Part shown: positions 20,922 through 33,206 of the stretch, piece by piece
How positions within the stretch are numbered: the stretch's first letter is position 1
How the letters are laid out: every line of letters begins with the position of its first letter
From: Pseudo-nitzschia pungens
Taxonomy: Eukaryota > Bacillariophyta > Bacillariophyceae > Bacillariales > Bacillariaceae
Assembly (NCBI GenBank): GCA_037355855.1
Contig: CM074766.1
Coordinates: 1,426,001-1,490,000 of the forward strand
Length of the DNA stretch: 64,000 bases
Reading direction: 5' to 3'
Notes under the pieces: model-generated
Told to the model about the DNA's origin: nothing
Database searches by the model: none
What the model saw: the letters and a program-made list of their open reading frames with translations, nothing else
Made by a program: the position numbers and the translations under genes

Positions 20922-21695
20922 ATGGAGTCGACAGCAAAATCGTTCCTGCGCGAGGAACTTTCTGCTGTGGTTTCGGCGTTGATCGGTGGTGCCACCTATG
21001 GAGTCAAAATCCGCCTGCCGCACGCTCTGGTCATGACGTGCTTGTTTCGAAAAGATCTATCGTCGAGACAGAAAATTTACACGATACTCAAGCTGGTGTA
21101 CGAGCACGCGTCCAATTTAGCGGCCTTTGCCACAATCTACAAACTTGTTCTGGCAGCCCTGAAGGGATCGTCGCGTTGTTTGGGACAAGGAGTGGGACTT
21201 TGCGGCAACCCCTACAACCAAACACCAATTGCTTCTCGTGGATTGCTAAAGTCACTGGGCAGAGCACTCGTTGCATTGGTCGTGGATGGACCCTTTTTCT
21301 ACACGACCGACCAAACGACGCGGGGGGCGTCGCTCCGCAAAATCAAACCTGGAGAGCCGGAGCGACCTTACCATTCATTGCTGGCGGGTGCCACGGGTGG
21401 TTACCTGGTATGGGGGCGATATTCCTCCGTCAATTACCAAATTGTTCTGTACTTGGCGAGTCGAATCCTGGTTGGATTGGCCAAAAGGGGGTGGGAACAC
21501 GTTTACGAAAAACCGGGGCATTTTCGAAACGTGAACAGTGGTGGTTCGGTGTTGCAGCATCCTCGGACATATCCTCTGCTAGCTGCCACGGTTTGGGGAA
21601 TTGTAATGGCATTGTTCGAAGAAAGTCCCCACGTTCTCCACCGATCCCTCAAGAAAAGTATGGACGAAATCTACCGCCTCAACTTGCTTCGATAG
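20922..21695 (+). CDS. PXMP4: Peroxisomal membrane protein 4 (PMP24, Tim17/22/23-like family)
   Basis: A 257-residue intronless gene. It shows the PXMP4 landmarks in order: ATYGVKIRLPHALVMTCLFR near the N-terminus, YEHASNLAAFATIYK, the segment HSLLAGATGGYLVWGRYSSV followed by QIVLYLASRILVGLAK, and TYPLLAATVWGIVMALFEE near the C-terminus. Several of these are membrane-spanning. An extra segment of about 50 residues (LGQGVGLCGNPYN to KPGEPERP) lies between the second and third conserved parts, making it longer than the roughly 210-residue animal protein. Expected location is the peroxisomal membrane; its biochemical role is not established. 20922 is the first ATG of the frame. Confidence 0.92.
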   Translation: MESTAKSFLREELSAVVSALIGGATYGVKIRLPHALVMTCLFRKDLSSRQKIYTILKLVYEHASNLAAFATIYKLVLAALKGSSRCLGQGVGLCGNPYNQTPIASRGLLKSLGRALVALVVDGPFFYTTDQTTRGASLRKIKPGEPERPYHSLLAGATGGYLVWGRYSSVNYQIVLYLASRILVGLAKRGWEHVYEKPGHFRNVNSGGSVLQHPRTYPLLAATVWGIVMALFEESPHVLHRSLKKSMDEIYRLNLLR

Positions 21696-23592
21696 CCCAG
21701 CCCCTCAGAGGTCGGAGTCGTTCTGTATTGACGTGCACGAAGAATAATCGCTTGGACGATTCATTGAAGACTCGCGGGGACAAAATAGATATTGGTTACT
21801 ACGAGCCTTGCAAGAATCGAGCCTGCATGTCCGAAACTGTAACACGAGGGATGATACCCTGGTTACAGGGACGTGCAACGCGGAGCGCTGCAGGAGTATG
21901 CATCGCACGTTACAGCTGCGTGACGCTACTCTAGCTCTAAGGCGATCGAACAAGCCAAATAGCATCGAGCATTGCGAAGAAGCGCAATGGTGCTTCAGTT
22001 GCTGTGCCTATTATAGGGTGAACGCTAGTAGGCATATGATCTCTCATGCAATCCCTTGAAGACTCGCGGGGACAACGTAGATGTTCTCCGAGCCTTGCAA
22101 GAATTGGCCTGCGGGTATGGAGTACAACGAACAGCGCTAGCATTGTCATGGGGACGTGCTGTCCCTGTCACAGGTTGAATGCCAGCAGCCTGGAACGGAA
22201 GCTGAAGTGTCACGACAGGATGACACGTCCCATTATGGGCGCAACAGCGTTGCACAGAACAAAAGATTACAAACAAAACAGGCAGCTCGGCTAGCGCATG
22301 GTGTACGCCTCGTGTAGCATCGCAGTGCCTCGTGTACTTTGGATGACGCTGATTGCTACGTCCGATTGAATTGCTACGACCGATTGAATGGCTACGACCG
22401 ATTGAATTGCCACGACTTGCTCTAAAGAAAAGGATGAAGCGCAACTTGGAAGAAAGAGCAGCAAGTACTAGAAAGAAGCTGAAGATGAAGTAGACTTACT
22501 GCTTGCTGGGGAGCGTCTTGCTGCTGTTGTTGTTGCTGATGGTGGTGGTCGATTCGGTTGTTCGATTCGGTTGTTCGATTCGGTTCATTCGATTCAGTTG
22601 TTCGATTCAGTTGTTCGATTCAGTCGTTCGCACTCCTGTTTGGCCTGTGCCTTGACGACGGCAAGTACTGATACAAATTCATCACCCCTTGGTGTTTGCA
22701 GGTCCTTTGAAAGTGTTCTTGTGTCTTTATTTGGAGTATTCAGGGCTCAGGCGGCCGAATGGTGGAGGACGAATGGTGCAAGAAAATCACGGCGAATCAC
22801 GGGCCCGATGTACAAAAATCAGCCGAAATCCACTAAAATTTATCAAAATTCCCCAAGTAAATAATAAAAAACCCATATCTATGTTATTGACTACAAGTAT
22901 TGGTGGTTATTTGTTACTTTATTGCAGATAGAGGTGCTTTCATTGTCTCTAGAAGACAGAACTCGGTTGACGATTTGGTCACCGGGTACATGAAAAAATG
23001 TGTGTGTTTTTTTACGGCGAATCCCGTATAATTTCAATCCGATTAAGGGATAAGCAACAAAGATAAAGAATTTGTGACAGCGCATCGATGAATCAATCTT
23101 TTAAAAAAGGTTACCGGCCCATCATTATTTGTTATCCATTACGAAGTAACTTAGGTTAGTAAGGTTATCCATCATCCATCATCCATCACCATTAGAAAAT
23201 ACGAGTAAGGTTTACCAGTACGAGTATGTACGAGTTTCTTACCTCACAGTTGAAAGTACGAATTACGAAATAAGGTTACAGTAAACCTTACGATATACAA
23301 GTAATACACGTAAGTTACTTCGTAATACTAGTAATCCCTAATTGTCCATCGGATACACCAAGGGCTAACTCGTACCCGATACCTGTACCGGTACCCAACA
23401 AGGTTTATCGTAAGATCTTACACATCATAATCAGCAATACCGTAGTTCGGTGTCGCCATCGAATTTCAATTCCAAAACCGGTTCGGAACTCTTCCAACAC
23501 CGTCCCCACGTGAACTCTCTCTGCCTCCCGCTATACTACAGAAATTTTAGAGACAACCAAGTGCTACGCAACGCTTGAAATTGAAACGAACC
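21696..23592. other. Spacer with divergent duplications and short tandem repeats
   Basis: TTGAAGACTCGCGGGGACAA occurs at 21764 and again at 22056, each followed by related GAGCCTTGCAAGAAT sequence, indicating an old duplication of about 290 bp. GCTACGACCGATTGAAT units repeat at 22350-22415 and GTTCGATTCGGTT units at 22548-22630. From 23100 to 23420 the spacer words GTAAGGTTA / TACCGGTA dominate. No credible gene was found. Confidence 0.55.
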
Positions 23593-24693
23593 ATGTTGTC
23601 TAGAGCCACAATAACACGATCTGAGGGTGTTCTAGCTGCGATTGCACGGTGTCATGGGGCTTCTCGGCGCGTGGCCAGAGCGGTAACAGCGACAACTGTG
23701 AAAACTTCAGCGAATCAGCGATCGTTCTCCTCCAGAATCATAAATCCCTACTTCGTCCCGCTGTTTCCGTCCGATGCAACGAAAGCGAAACCAGAAAGCA
23801 ACAGCAACAGCAACAACGAATCCAGCGATCCCCCGCCCAACTGCGACGTCGTCCAGGGTCCCTCCCTCCTAAGGACTCCAGCGCCAAGGCCTCATCCCAC
23901 CCTGATGTTGTTGCCGGGTCTGCGATCCCTGCCGTTCTGGACGAGCGATACAAATTCGAATTCGAATTCGAATACGAATACGACGACTACCAATGCACCT
24001 TCCCGGAGACGGATCGCCTACAACGATCCCTCCGTCACGAGGGCTGTGGAATACCTCGAGCAACACGCCGATACCATCCGCGAAGAGTACCTGAGGGTGG
24101 CCCCGTCGCTGCCGTCCGATTACGAGAACACCCAGGACCACACCACTACCACCACCAGCAGCGATGCGGGAAAGGACACCAAGCTGCATCAGGGCGATTG
24201 GGACTGGCACACCTATCTCTCCAAGGGAAACGTCCGGGGAGAGTTCGTCTCGAAATTCCCCGAAACCTCTCGGATCCTGCAGGAGGGATTCCGGGGCGAG
24301 GAAAACCGCTACCAGCTCTTCGAGGGCACGCCCTTTGGATTCTGCTTCTTTAGCAAGCTCGGTCCCGGCGCCAAGATCGCGGCCCACAACGCGCCGACCA
24401 ACCTCCGCCTGCGCATCCACCTGCCGATCGTCGTGGGTGCGAACAGCGACGACGACCGAGTCGGGGGTCTGCCGAGGTGCGGGATCCGCGTCGCGACCTC
24501 GCTCCGGTCCTACCGGCGGGACCAAGCCATCGTGCTGGACGATGCCTACGATCACGAGGTGTGGAACGACACGTCCGAGGACCGGGTGGTCTTGCTGGTG
24601 GACATCTGGCATCCCGATGTCACACGGGCCGAGAAGGAAGCGGTCGTGGAAATGTTCCAGCAAGCGAAACGGGACGGTTTGTGGAAACGATAA
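23593..24693 (+). CDS. Aspartyl/asparaginyl beta-hydroxylase family 2-oxoglutarate dioxygenase
   Basis: A 366-residue protein. The C-terminal half matches the Asp/Asn beta-hydroxylase fold: HNAPTNLRLRIHLPI (His265-Pro278) supplies the first iron ligand, expected at His276; the second is His321 in DHEVWND; Arg331 (EDRVVLLVDIWHP) fits the 2-oxoglutarate contact. By family it should hydroxylate Asp/Asn side chains or a related substrate using Fe(II), O2 and 2-oxoglutarate. The first 45 residues are rich in R, A, S and T with no acids until residue 11, which looks like a mitochondrial presequence. A low-complexity Ser/Asn/Thr region follows. Residue 1 is taken at the first ATG; earlier codons in frame are TTG. 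No intron is needed. Confidence 0.9.
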   Translation: MLSRATITRSEGVLAAIARCHGASRRVARAVTATTVKTSANQRSFSSRIINPYFVPLFPSDATKAKPESNSNSNNESSDPPPNCDVVQGPSLLRTPAPRPHPTLMLLPGLRSLPFWTSDTNSNSNSNTNTTTTNAPSRRRIAYNDPSVTRAVEYLEQHADTIREEYLRVAPSLPSDYENTQDHTTTTTSSDAGKDTKLHQGDWDWHTYLSKGNVRGEFVSKFPETSRILQEGFRGEENRYQLFEGTPFGFCFFSKLGPGAKIAAHNAPTNLRLRIHLPIVVGANSDDDRVGGLPRCGIRVATSLRSYRRDQAIVLDDAYDHEVWNDTSEDRVVLLVDIWHPDVTRAEKEAVVEMFQQAKRDGLWKR

Positions 24694-25306
24694 GCAAGTC
24701 GGTCCGCTGGCCATCCGTTCGTCCCTCCCAGAAACGCACCGGCGCACAACGACATGACATTACTAGTATTACCGGTGGTCGTAGTAGTAGTAGTAGTAGT
24801 AGTATAGTACTGCAAACGCGGCTCGAGGGTCCATACAATTCATTCTCGTCTCGCAAATTATGTGCACGGTTCGTGCGAAGCTGCATTGCTTTCATTTGAC
24901 TTGATTAGTACTTCATTGGTGTTGATTGGAATGGAATTGTATTGAATTGAATTGAGTTGAATTGAATGCCGCTATGCTTCTGGTTCGAAACTGTTTTTGG
25001 TTCGGTTCGGAAACGTCACATTCCGTCGTGGGTTCGACCGGGGATGAAAATGTCGTCCAGCGGTTTCCCCCGGTAGACGTTTCGGTCCCTTGCGGCAGAA
25101 CGTTGTTGCAGTCGCAGGGTATGGTTCGGCAAGGGCGCGAGTGTGATGGAGTACCAGTGCTTCGGTCCGAACGACTAGCATTTGCTTGCCCGAAACAATT
25201 GCAACAATGCATGGCCGCATCCAAAGGTGGGAAACACAGCGCACAAGGCACACACAACGCGCACACAACGTTCGTCAAAGTGATCCGAGACGGTGAAACG
25301 TCTTCC
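24694..25306. other. Convergent spacer
   Basis: This lies between the hydroxylase (plus) and the SET gene (minus). A short (GTA)n tract is at 24780-24806 and an AATTGAATTG run at about 24930-24968. The open frames here lack domain signal. Confidence 0.5.
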
Positions 25307-27997
25307 TCACAAACCCACGGTTTCGCTCTCGCGTTCCGTTTCGAATGATTCCATCTCCCGCGAGCCGATGGCGGACGGCATACTTCCGGGCTGGTAAACC
25401 ACCAACTGCCGGCGATTGGAGCGAAACGATTAAAAAACGAGGGTGTGGATGGATGAGTTCACGAGTTCCCAAACAAAACAAAACAAAACAAAACAAAACA
25501 AAAAAACAAAACTTTGGGTTTGTTCCGATCCGCGCTCGGACCACGTGCAAGGCACAAAGCAAGGAAAAACAAAAAGAAGACTTACCACTTCGTCCGGTTC
25601 GAGATCCCTGACTGCCACGAGATCCCACGACATAGATCGAGCATATTCCTGCATGGATTGCATTGCATTGCAAAGGAGGAGTTGGAGAAATAATGGAACA
25701 CCCATCATCGAATTGCCCGGGTTGAAACAGACAAACGAGTCGAGAATTTTTTGACGGGTTTCGTTGTTGCGAGTATTTCGTGATAATAATATGGACAAGA
25801 GAAAAAGCGCCACAAACAAACACGCAAGTTTCACAATTGGAGCGAGCGAGTGAGCGAGCGAACGGGGCGATCCAAAACGATTCCCCACCCCCCAAAAAAA
25901 ATCAGCTCATTAAAATTTCAAAACAACAACAAAAAAAAAAAAAAAAAACAAAACAAAACAAAACAAAAAAAATCGCTTTCGTCGCCATCGTCTCTTACCT
26001 TCCACAATCGTTCTTGTTGCGGCTGCAGCTCAATCTCCTGCCGCTGGTCCCGTGGCTGTTCTTCGGCTTCGACTCGTGCCGGTCCCGATGATTTCGGGGC
26101 TGGCAAGGAAGACGACGACGACGACGACCCTCGCCAGGTTGGTAACAAGGAGTGCAGTTCGGACGGAATCGATACGAGGGTGCTGTTGCTCCACCGGTAT
26201 TGCACGTTGGCCAGGGTCTCATCGGTGGTCCGTTCGACGATGCCGTTCAGGAGACAAGCAACAAACCACGGAACCGGGGTTGTCGGAGGCATCGATTCGA
26301 ATTCGAATTCGGATTCGGGTTTGGACAGTGGCAGGCAGTGCGCGGCGTCGTCCATCGAGAAGGATTCTTCCGCGGGCGGCGGCTCAAGGTTTGGTTCTGG
26401 TTTTTGTTTTGGGTTTGGATCTGCATCTGCATCTGCATCTGCCGCTTCTGCGGCGAACAACGGCGAAGATTTCGGTCGTTCCGTGACCAAAAGCGGAACC
26501 ACCGTAACGACGTCACCCCTGGCAAACCCACTCGGTCGCGCGACGATCTGTCGGTAGGCAGATGCGGACGAGGCGGAGGCGGCGCAGGATTTGGCGTCCT
26601 CGCCAGCGATTGTGGTCTCTGCCATCGTCTCTGCCGCTGTCTCTGCCGTCGTGGAACGTACCGGCGGCTCCGCGGAGTGCTTCCATCGCACGGCGGAAAC
26701 ACAGTGCGCGTTCTTCGCCAGGGAACGGACCGTCCGATTGGTCAGGGAACCCAGCATCGACGGATAGGACCAGTTTCCGTTGGAACGGTGGCGGTACGCG
26801 GCCAGTTTCTCGACCCTTGCGGGCAGCAACCGCGCGACGAGCGGATCGTAGCCGGACACCGCGCTCCGCCACAGTTCCAGCCCGCGATTCATGTCGGGAG
26901 CCGCCTCCTTTCGGTAGAGCCCCTTGTTCTTGGTTGCTTGTTTGGTCTTGTACCCGCGGGCTCGGTTCCACCTGGCGTCGCCGAAGCGGGGTTTCGTCGC
27001 TTGCTCGGTCTCGGGGGCGTTGGGTTCACCAAAGAAGAGGTCTTGAGCGGCCCGGATGAGATCGTCGGCACGGGCGTAATCCTCTGGTGAGGGCGGGTTG
27101 GGGTACGGATGTGCATTGTTTGGATCCGAGGCACGTGTGTGGTGCCTGGCACCCGTGCCCCCGCCATTGGTAATTGTTCCGCATCGATGTCGATGACTCC
27201 CGTCCGTAGTAGGGATGATGGTCCCACGGGAGAAACAATTCTTCTCCCGCCTGAATGTCTCGCGTGGCGAGGAGCGACGACACGGACGGCAACGTCGTGG
27301 TGTTGGTGTTGGTGTTGGTGGTGGTGCTGGTAGTGTTCCATTGCACGTTGCACAGCATCGGATGAGGCTGGAGAAGAAAGGACCACGCAGCACGGACTTC
27401 CGTTCGAATCCATTCCCCCTTTCGGTAGGATCGTCCCGCAAAGACTCCCCGCCCCACCTGCGGAAGAGACGACGATCCGAGATAGAGGTCGCAGGATTCA
27501 CCACCACCACCACCAGCAACACCGCTTTCGTCCCCTTCGAGATATTCCGAAAACAGCGCCGCGAAGAGGCGACCGTACAACGCCAAGGTCTTGTTCTTTT
27601 TGACGGCCAATCTCTTGACCGGGGAGTGTTTTGCGCGGCGATCCTCTAACTGTTGGTCGGTCAGGTTCAACTCGATGCGGAAGAAGCCGTGCGTTTGGTT
27701 CGCGACGCGCCACAGAAACGTCAGAATCGACAGGAACAAAAGGAGATGGGGGAGGGGATTCCTCCCGGCATTGATTTTGGCCGGGATCTCGATCGAGAAA
27801 TCGCTCAAGCCGTCGTTGTAAATGTCGCTGTCGCCGTCGCCGTCGCCGTCGCGGTTGGATCGCATCTCCGTAACTCTGGCAACGGCTCCGGTGCGAGTGC
27901 GAGTCTGAGTCTGAGTATTGGCACTGGTACTGGCACTGGTACTGGTACTGGTACTGGCCCGTTTCGAAGACGCATCCATGGTTGGAGAGGAGACCAT
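25307..27997 (-). CDS. SET-domain protein, multi-exon, N-terminal membrane segment
   Basis: Start ATG is at 27997 (another in-frame ATG lies 18 bases on). The first part encodes a Thr/Ser-rich leader, a hydrophobic segment (LPHLLLFLSILTFLW) and SET-like motifs SSLPQVGRGVFAGRSYRKGE and LLATRDIQAGEELFLPW. The coding frame then changes between about 27210 and 27060, by an intron or frameshift I could not place. The second frame runs to RLWK at 25999. From there two clean introns follow: 25998-25649 and 25585-25406. They join K to EYARSMSWDLVAVRDLEPDE (exon 25648-25586) and to LVVYQPGSMPS (exon 25405-25307, TGA). Thus a second SET-like half (ARGDVVTVVPLL and VRDLEPDEV) follows the first. Role: probable lysine methyltransferase-type fold, substrate unknown. 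Both final introns carry (TTTTG)n on the coding strand. Confidence 0.78.
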
Positions 27998-28693
27998 TCC
28001 CCGGTGTGAAATCGATTGCTGTGTTTGTGTGTTTGTGTGTTTTTGCTGTTTGGTCGAAACTGATTCTTTGGTTTGGTGTCTGGTGTTTGGTGTTTGGTGT
28101 TTGTTGTTTGGTGTTTGGTGTTTGGTGTTTGGTTTCCTTCTGTTCTGTTCGGTTCTGTTCTGTTCTTCCGTTCGGTTTCGGCTCGTTTCGTGTTTCGTCT
28201 GGGTAAGGTTACTATGAGTGATGAGTTTGTGAGAACAGCTGCGTCTTCAATCTGCGGCAAGTTAAAATTATTATGAGAATGAGACTGGGAAATTACGAGT
28301 AAGGTTACCTACGGTGATGGTAACTTAGTCGTACCATACTCGTAGTATAGTATCTTTCGTACGGTTCAGTACTCGGTACGCGTAGTACACGTACCGTACC
28401 GGTAAGGTTACCAGTAATTTCAATCAACAAATCACCGTCCAAATCTCGAATTTCGAACTTTCAACGTCCGGCATCCACCGCCCAACGGATCGATCGATCG
28501 ATTGATTGATTGACAATACAGCATGTCTTTGTTCTTGACGCTAAGGTTACCTACAAGTAAGTAGAAGTAAGTAAGTAAGGATACCGGTAAAAGATTGGAG
28601 AGAGGAACATCGGAATAACCTAACCTTACTCGTACGAACTCGCGCAAACCGTACGACTTACCAGGTGCCAACACCGTACGTACGGCATCGAAT

Positions 28694-28724
<31 letters not shown>

Positions 28725-29879
28725 CCAAACGCTGGGTTCGTACATGCAAGGTTACAGATACAAGTACGAGTACAGAATGGGCATTGGTATTGGTATTGGT
28801 ATTAGGATTGGTATCATATTCGTATCTGTATTCGTACTCGTATTCCCCGTATTCGTACCGTACCGTATCATGATATCGTATCGTATTACCGTGCCGGGCT
28901 TTGGCGCCCTTGTCGCTATTGTCATTCGTTGCGGACGCGAGGGCGGTCCGATTTTGCAATATGCACGCCGAATGCCATTCAAAGAAAAGAAGCGGTGCCT
29001 CCCTCTGCGGGGCCGTTCCGGTTGTCGTTTTCGTCGCTCGGAGCTCCGGTTTGACGGTCCGTTGCTGGCTCGGTTTGGCTTGGTTTGGCTTGCCTTGCCT
29101 TGGCTTCCTCCATCGACGCCTCCGGGGTGTCCGAGAACGTACCGGTACCGTGCTTTGTGGAGTGGATGAGTGAGAGTGAGATGTAGATAGATGGTAATTA
29201 CGGTAAGGTACGCATTATTTGTAAGAGCGTGTGGGTAATTAATTAGGGTAACTTACGACGCCATGCGATACACGATGTTGTAACCTTACTCTTTTTCTCA
29301 CAGCGCCAAACAATACGGACCAACCCCAATCCACGCGACGCATTGTACCGGTAGTTGTGAGGTCACTCGCTTGTTCCGAAGCAATCGTAATTACCGCATA
29401 AGGTTACCGCACCCACGAAATCTGTTCTTTCGATCATGCATGTGCGATCCTTTCTGCTCCCGCGGTTATACTGCTATCGCTCAATCAAGGTCCTGCGCAC
29501 CGAATAGAAAATTACATACAATCGAAGACATACACTAGGGGACGTGCCGTTCTTTTTTGGAAAACCTGTTGTTTACTTAACGTCGTCTGGTTTTATTATG
29601 GAGGATCGCTCTCTGATCGAAAGCCGAGCTTTCGATCGTTGGAGGAACGATCAGTACGAAAGACAAGTCACTAGTTGATTGGTATCATTACCCCCGTGGG
29701 GTGGGGGGATGGGGTGGGAGGTGCGCGATGCCGACGGGGATTCCGTCGTGAAACCCGTATGACGGATACCATTCATTGCGGAATCGAACGAATGAATCCG
29801 GAACAAAGAATGAAAATGCAAAGACGACGTGGCAGTAGACGCGCCGGGCGTCACGACGAAACATGAATCGTTGGATGTC
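27998..29879. other. Spacer with many simple repeats
   Basis: GTTTGGT/GTTTGGTGTTT repeats lie at 28066-28136 (leader side of the SET gene). (GATC)n/(GATT)n lies at about 28488-28512 and (CATC)n at 28692-28720. Alternating TATTGG and TATTCGTA words occupy 28770-28860. A perfect hairpin with 9-base arms GATCGAAAG/CTTTCGATC lies at 29617-29639. Open frames at 28.4-29.2 kb in both directions lack domain signal. Confidence 0.5.
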
Positions 29880-31185
29880 TTACATCACCAAGACCATGAG
29901 TGCAGAGAGTACCATGAGACCGGCAGTGCCGATGATGGATGCCATGGAAGCCCCGGCCTCCAAGATATCGATGACCTCATCCTCGAGTCCGACTTCGGCC
30001 TCGAATTTACCAGTTTCGGTTTCTTGGAGAAGACGGGTGGCATCGTCCAAACCAAATTCGAATCGTTGCAACATGCGTCTACCTTGTCCTTCCTTTTTGT
30101 ATCAATGCGACCTCTCCGCTGCAAGTAAAGTTCTTGCTGCCGCCAAGGAAATATCCGGCGACAATGACACTTTCGAAGGCAGTGGTATTCACAACTGGAA
30201 TGCCACCCTTAGCTAAAAGGTTAGCTCCGACCGTGTCGACTTCCGATGACAACGCCTGGGGGACGTATTTCTGAAAAATGGAACGAGTATAAGCCGTGTT
30301 GGAGCAAGTCACATCTTTGAATCCCTTGACAAGATACTTAGGATCCAGGGAGTTGACGCAGACCATAAACGATTTACCGATCTTGTACTGGGGAAGGGGA
30401 CTTGTGTTGTTAGCACAGAGTTTGCCTTCTACCTTGACATTTTTGGTCATATTCGTATTGAGCTCATCGGCTGCAGTCGTCGTGATGTTGACACCAGTCG
30501 TGAAATTTGCGAAACTGGAGAGGGTGGTAACATTTACATTCACATAGGTATCCATGTACGAAATATCGCTGCCGTACCCAAGTCGGGCACCTGCGACACA
30601 AGGCAAGTCATGCGCCAGGGTGTAAGACAAAAGTAGAGTGGGACAGTTTACAGAACAACGTCATGGTGGAATTCATACTTACAGAGATTTACTGTACCGT
30701 TGGTTGCGAGTGCTGCGACATCAGGAATTGTAACTTTCCCAGTATCTGATTACACAGGAAGCACATGATGCCGGAGGTAAAAGATGAGGTAAAGAAGGAT
30801 AAGCATCAACAAAGAGAGGAAACACCCAAAAAGACTTACAAACCGGCGCATTCGATGCGTCTGTAGTAACCAATCCGAAAATACCTTAATCCCATCCTTC
30901 ATCGGCCTTAAAAGAGTACAAACTTTTCGCCAATCGCGTCCCTGATCCACAACCATCAGGACCTGCGTTTGTGTAAACCCCAGCAAAAACGGAAGTACTA
31001 TTCGGAGTTACAAAAAGAATATCAACCACGAATGGCTCCGTCGACAAAACAGCAGCCGTTATTCCGTTAAGAGTATTTGGTTTGGTGATCTCATATGGAC
31101 CATAAGTAACACCGATTGGACCCGCGAACGCTCCTAATGCGTTATTGAAAGCGACAGCAGCGGCTAGAATCAAAGAGAACTTCAT
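29880..31185 (-). pseudogene. Secreted, possibly GPI-anchored protein; broken or unusually spliced
   Basis: I do not recognise the family. Start ATG at 31185 opens a signal peptide (MKFSLILAAAVAFNNALG). Exons by phase are 31185-30840, 30745-30683 and 30590-29880, with introns of 94 and 92 bp using GTAAGT donors. Two lesions stand out. An in-frame TAA occurs in exon 1 after ADEGWD, at 30882-30880, although the frame continues cleanly to the donor; a 63-bp GT-AG segment (30923-30861) could instead be spliced out and would remove it. In exon 3 the frame VALIQK stops soon after an A5 run (30106-30102), while the next frame carries RLLQETETGKFEAEV and a hydrophobic tail (ASMASIIGTAGLMVLSAL) to a TAA at 29880. 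The tail fits a GPI-anchor or membrane signal. Sequencing error is an alternative. Confidence 0.65.
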
Positions 31186-31812
31186 GGCGATGATCTGAAA
31201 CTTTCGATTGAGCTATTAGTAATCAGCAAAGATTTTAGATCTTGTGAGCGTTTTGTGTGCTTTTGAGTGCCAACGACTTAATGCGACGCACATTAGCATT
31301 GACTATGAAAAACCGAGACAGGTCAAGAGCAAGAGAATTACCGGTACAGTAACTTACTGGTACAGTAATCTTATTCCATTTTCGCTTAGAATGTGGCAAA
31401 GATTGTTCATGGTATAAGTCAATACCGGTACGTACATATAGAAAGAGATAGGTTTGCAGTTGACATAATTACGAAACCCGGGAACTAAACTCACGCGAAC
31501 TAAACTCTCCCAGAAAAGATAATAGCCTCTCCTCCGAATGATATTTCCCCGATTGTTGCAAAACATTACTTATCGTACTTAATGTTGTGGATTAAGTAGT
31601 ATTCTCTCACTAGGATTTGACTTTTCATTGTTTTCAATTTCTTCGAAATAAAGTGATGATATTAGTTTTTAATGAAAAAGTTCGTAATTTGATGAAGACA
31701 ATCTAGAGGAATAAAAGGATAATCTTCCGTAAACCTTCTTATTATTCGATTGTAATTCTTTCGTATTCCTGGAAACCAAGAGAGCATCATGATAAAGGTT
31801 ATGGTAACTTAT

Positions 31813-32179
31813 TGAGTCATTCCCGAAATAGGATTACTTATTTTTTAAGTAGACATAAACATGAAACTTTGTATTTCGGGAACACATAAAAGGGTCATTT
31901 AAGTAACTGGTTACTTAAATGACTACAGTGAGGGGGGTCTCACAGTAGCGACATAAAAAATAAGTAAGGAATTCTTGACTAAATGAAAACGAATCCCACA
32001 ACGTTTGCCGGTGATTGACTATACAGAGAGTTTTTGTTTTCATTCAACGGGATTCCAAATTCTGATAAAGGGCTCGACCGTTAAAAAATTATAAGAATTT
32101 TCCGTTATTGCGCGCCATAAATAAGTAACTCGGGGGTTACATAAACGATATATGTAACTTCTATTTCGGGAATGACTCA
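31813..32179. mobile_element. MITE-like element, 367 bp, 19-bp perfect terminal inverted repeats
   Basis: TGAGTCATTCCCGAAATAG at 31813-31831 is exactly inverted at 32161-32179. Inside is a perfect hairpin (31894-31923: 14-base arms GTCATTTAAGTAAC, 2-base loop). A second inverted pair, TTACTTATTTTTTA at about 31835 and its complement near 31955, is also present. No coding capacity. A clear target-site duplication was not found. A third copy of the end (17 bases) lies at 33207-33223. Confidence 0.8.
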
Positions 32180-33206
32180 TTTTCATATCAAAAGAATAAT
32201 AATTTAACAGTACCAATATGTACAGGTTGATAAGATTCTGGAAAATCATTCATAAAATCATAAATTGAATACCTGCACATGTCAGGTTTTTGGCCCACCA
32301 AAGGGAAGTGCAATAATAAGAAATTTAAAAGAAGAGGTCGACGCCGATAAGTTCCCATTTTTGGCATATTACGAGTCCGACAACAATTGAGAATTTTCCA
32401 GTTCTCACCAAAAGTGCTAAAAATTCCTTAGAAGTAGTAAGGTTACTTTTTAACCACTTAGAGAATGATAAATTTAAGTCGTAAAGCGGTACACGGGTAA
32501 GGTTTTTAATTCATTTTCGTTTCGATTGTTGCAAAGATTGTTTGTGGCACCACAACTCAAACAGAAAAGGTAAGGAGCCTTGAACAGGGACTGTCCCGCC
32601 CTGCAAATGTGATTTCACCGGTTGAAAGGCTTCCACCTGGCATTTGAACCTCTAGGAAGGTTCTTTGGAATGCTGAGACAGTAACCTTTTGTCTAGCAAT
32701 AGGTGATAGAAACAAGAAGAGAGTTTTTGTACCTTCACTTCTGTTCCAAAGAGACCCATTTTATATAATAGCCTGGGTGGTGTGTCCCATTTGCATTTTT
32801 TGGGTCTACGGGGAACCCAATGTAAGCCTTACGCTAAAAACGAGTTTTTGTCAGTTTTTTTTTCGATCGCACTTTTTTTCCTCGCATGAATCTAATCGGA
32901 TTGATCCGCATTCCTGTTCATTTATGTTAAAGTTTTCATTTTCGTGGTACATTTTCTACTTGGTTGTACGGTAAACGTTCAGTTATTAGGACCGCATACA
33001 TATCGGTCATACCGTAGTTCAATAATGACGTCTAAATCGCATTCCTTGAAAAAAAAGAACCCATTGAACAAATAATCGCACCCCCCAATTTGGCGGCACA
33101 CGAGGGGTGCCTTTATTTCCCTAGTACCGTACTACTTTAAAAATAAGTACGTGTAAACGGAAGATTACCGTACGAAGTAAGGTTTTTACGTGTACTACGT
33201 AATTCC

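Noticed and set aside
25598..25612. GGTTCGAGATCCC, resembling a tRNA T-arm
   Set aside because: It lies in the 63-bp coding exon of the SET gene and no acceptor or anticodon stem surrounds it.
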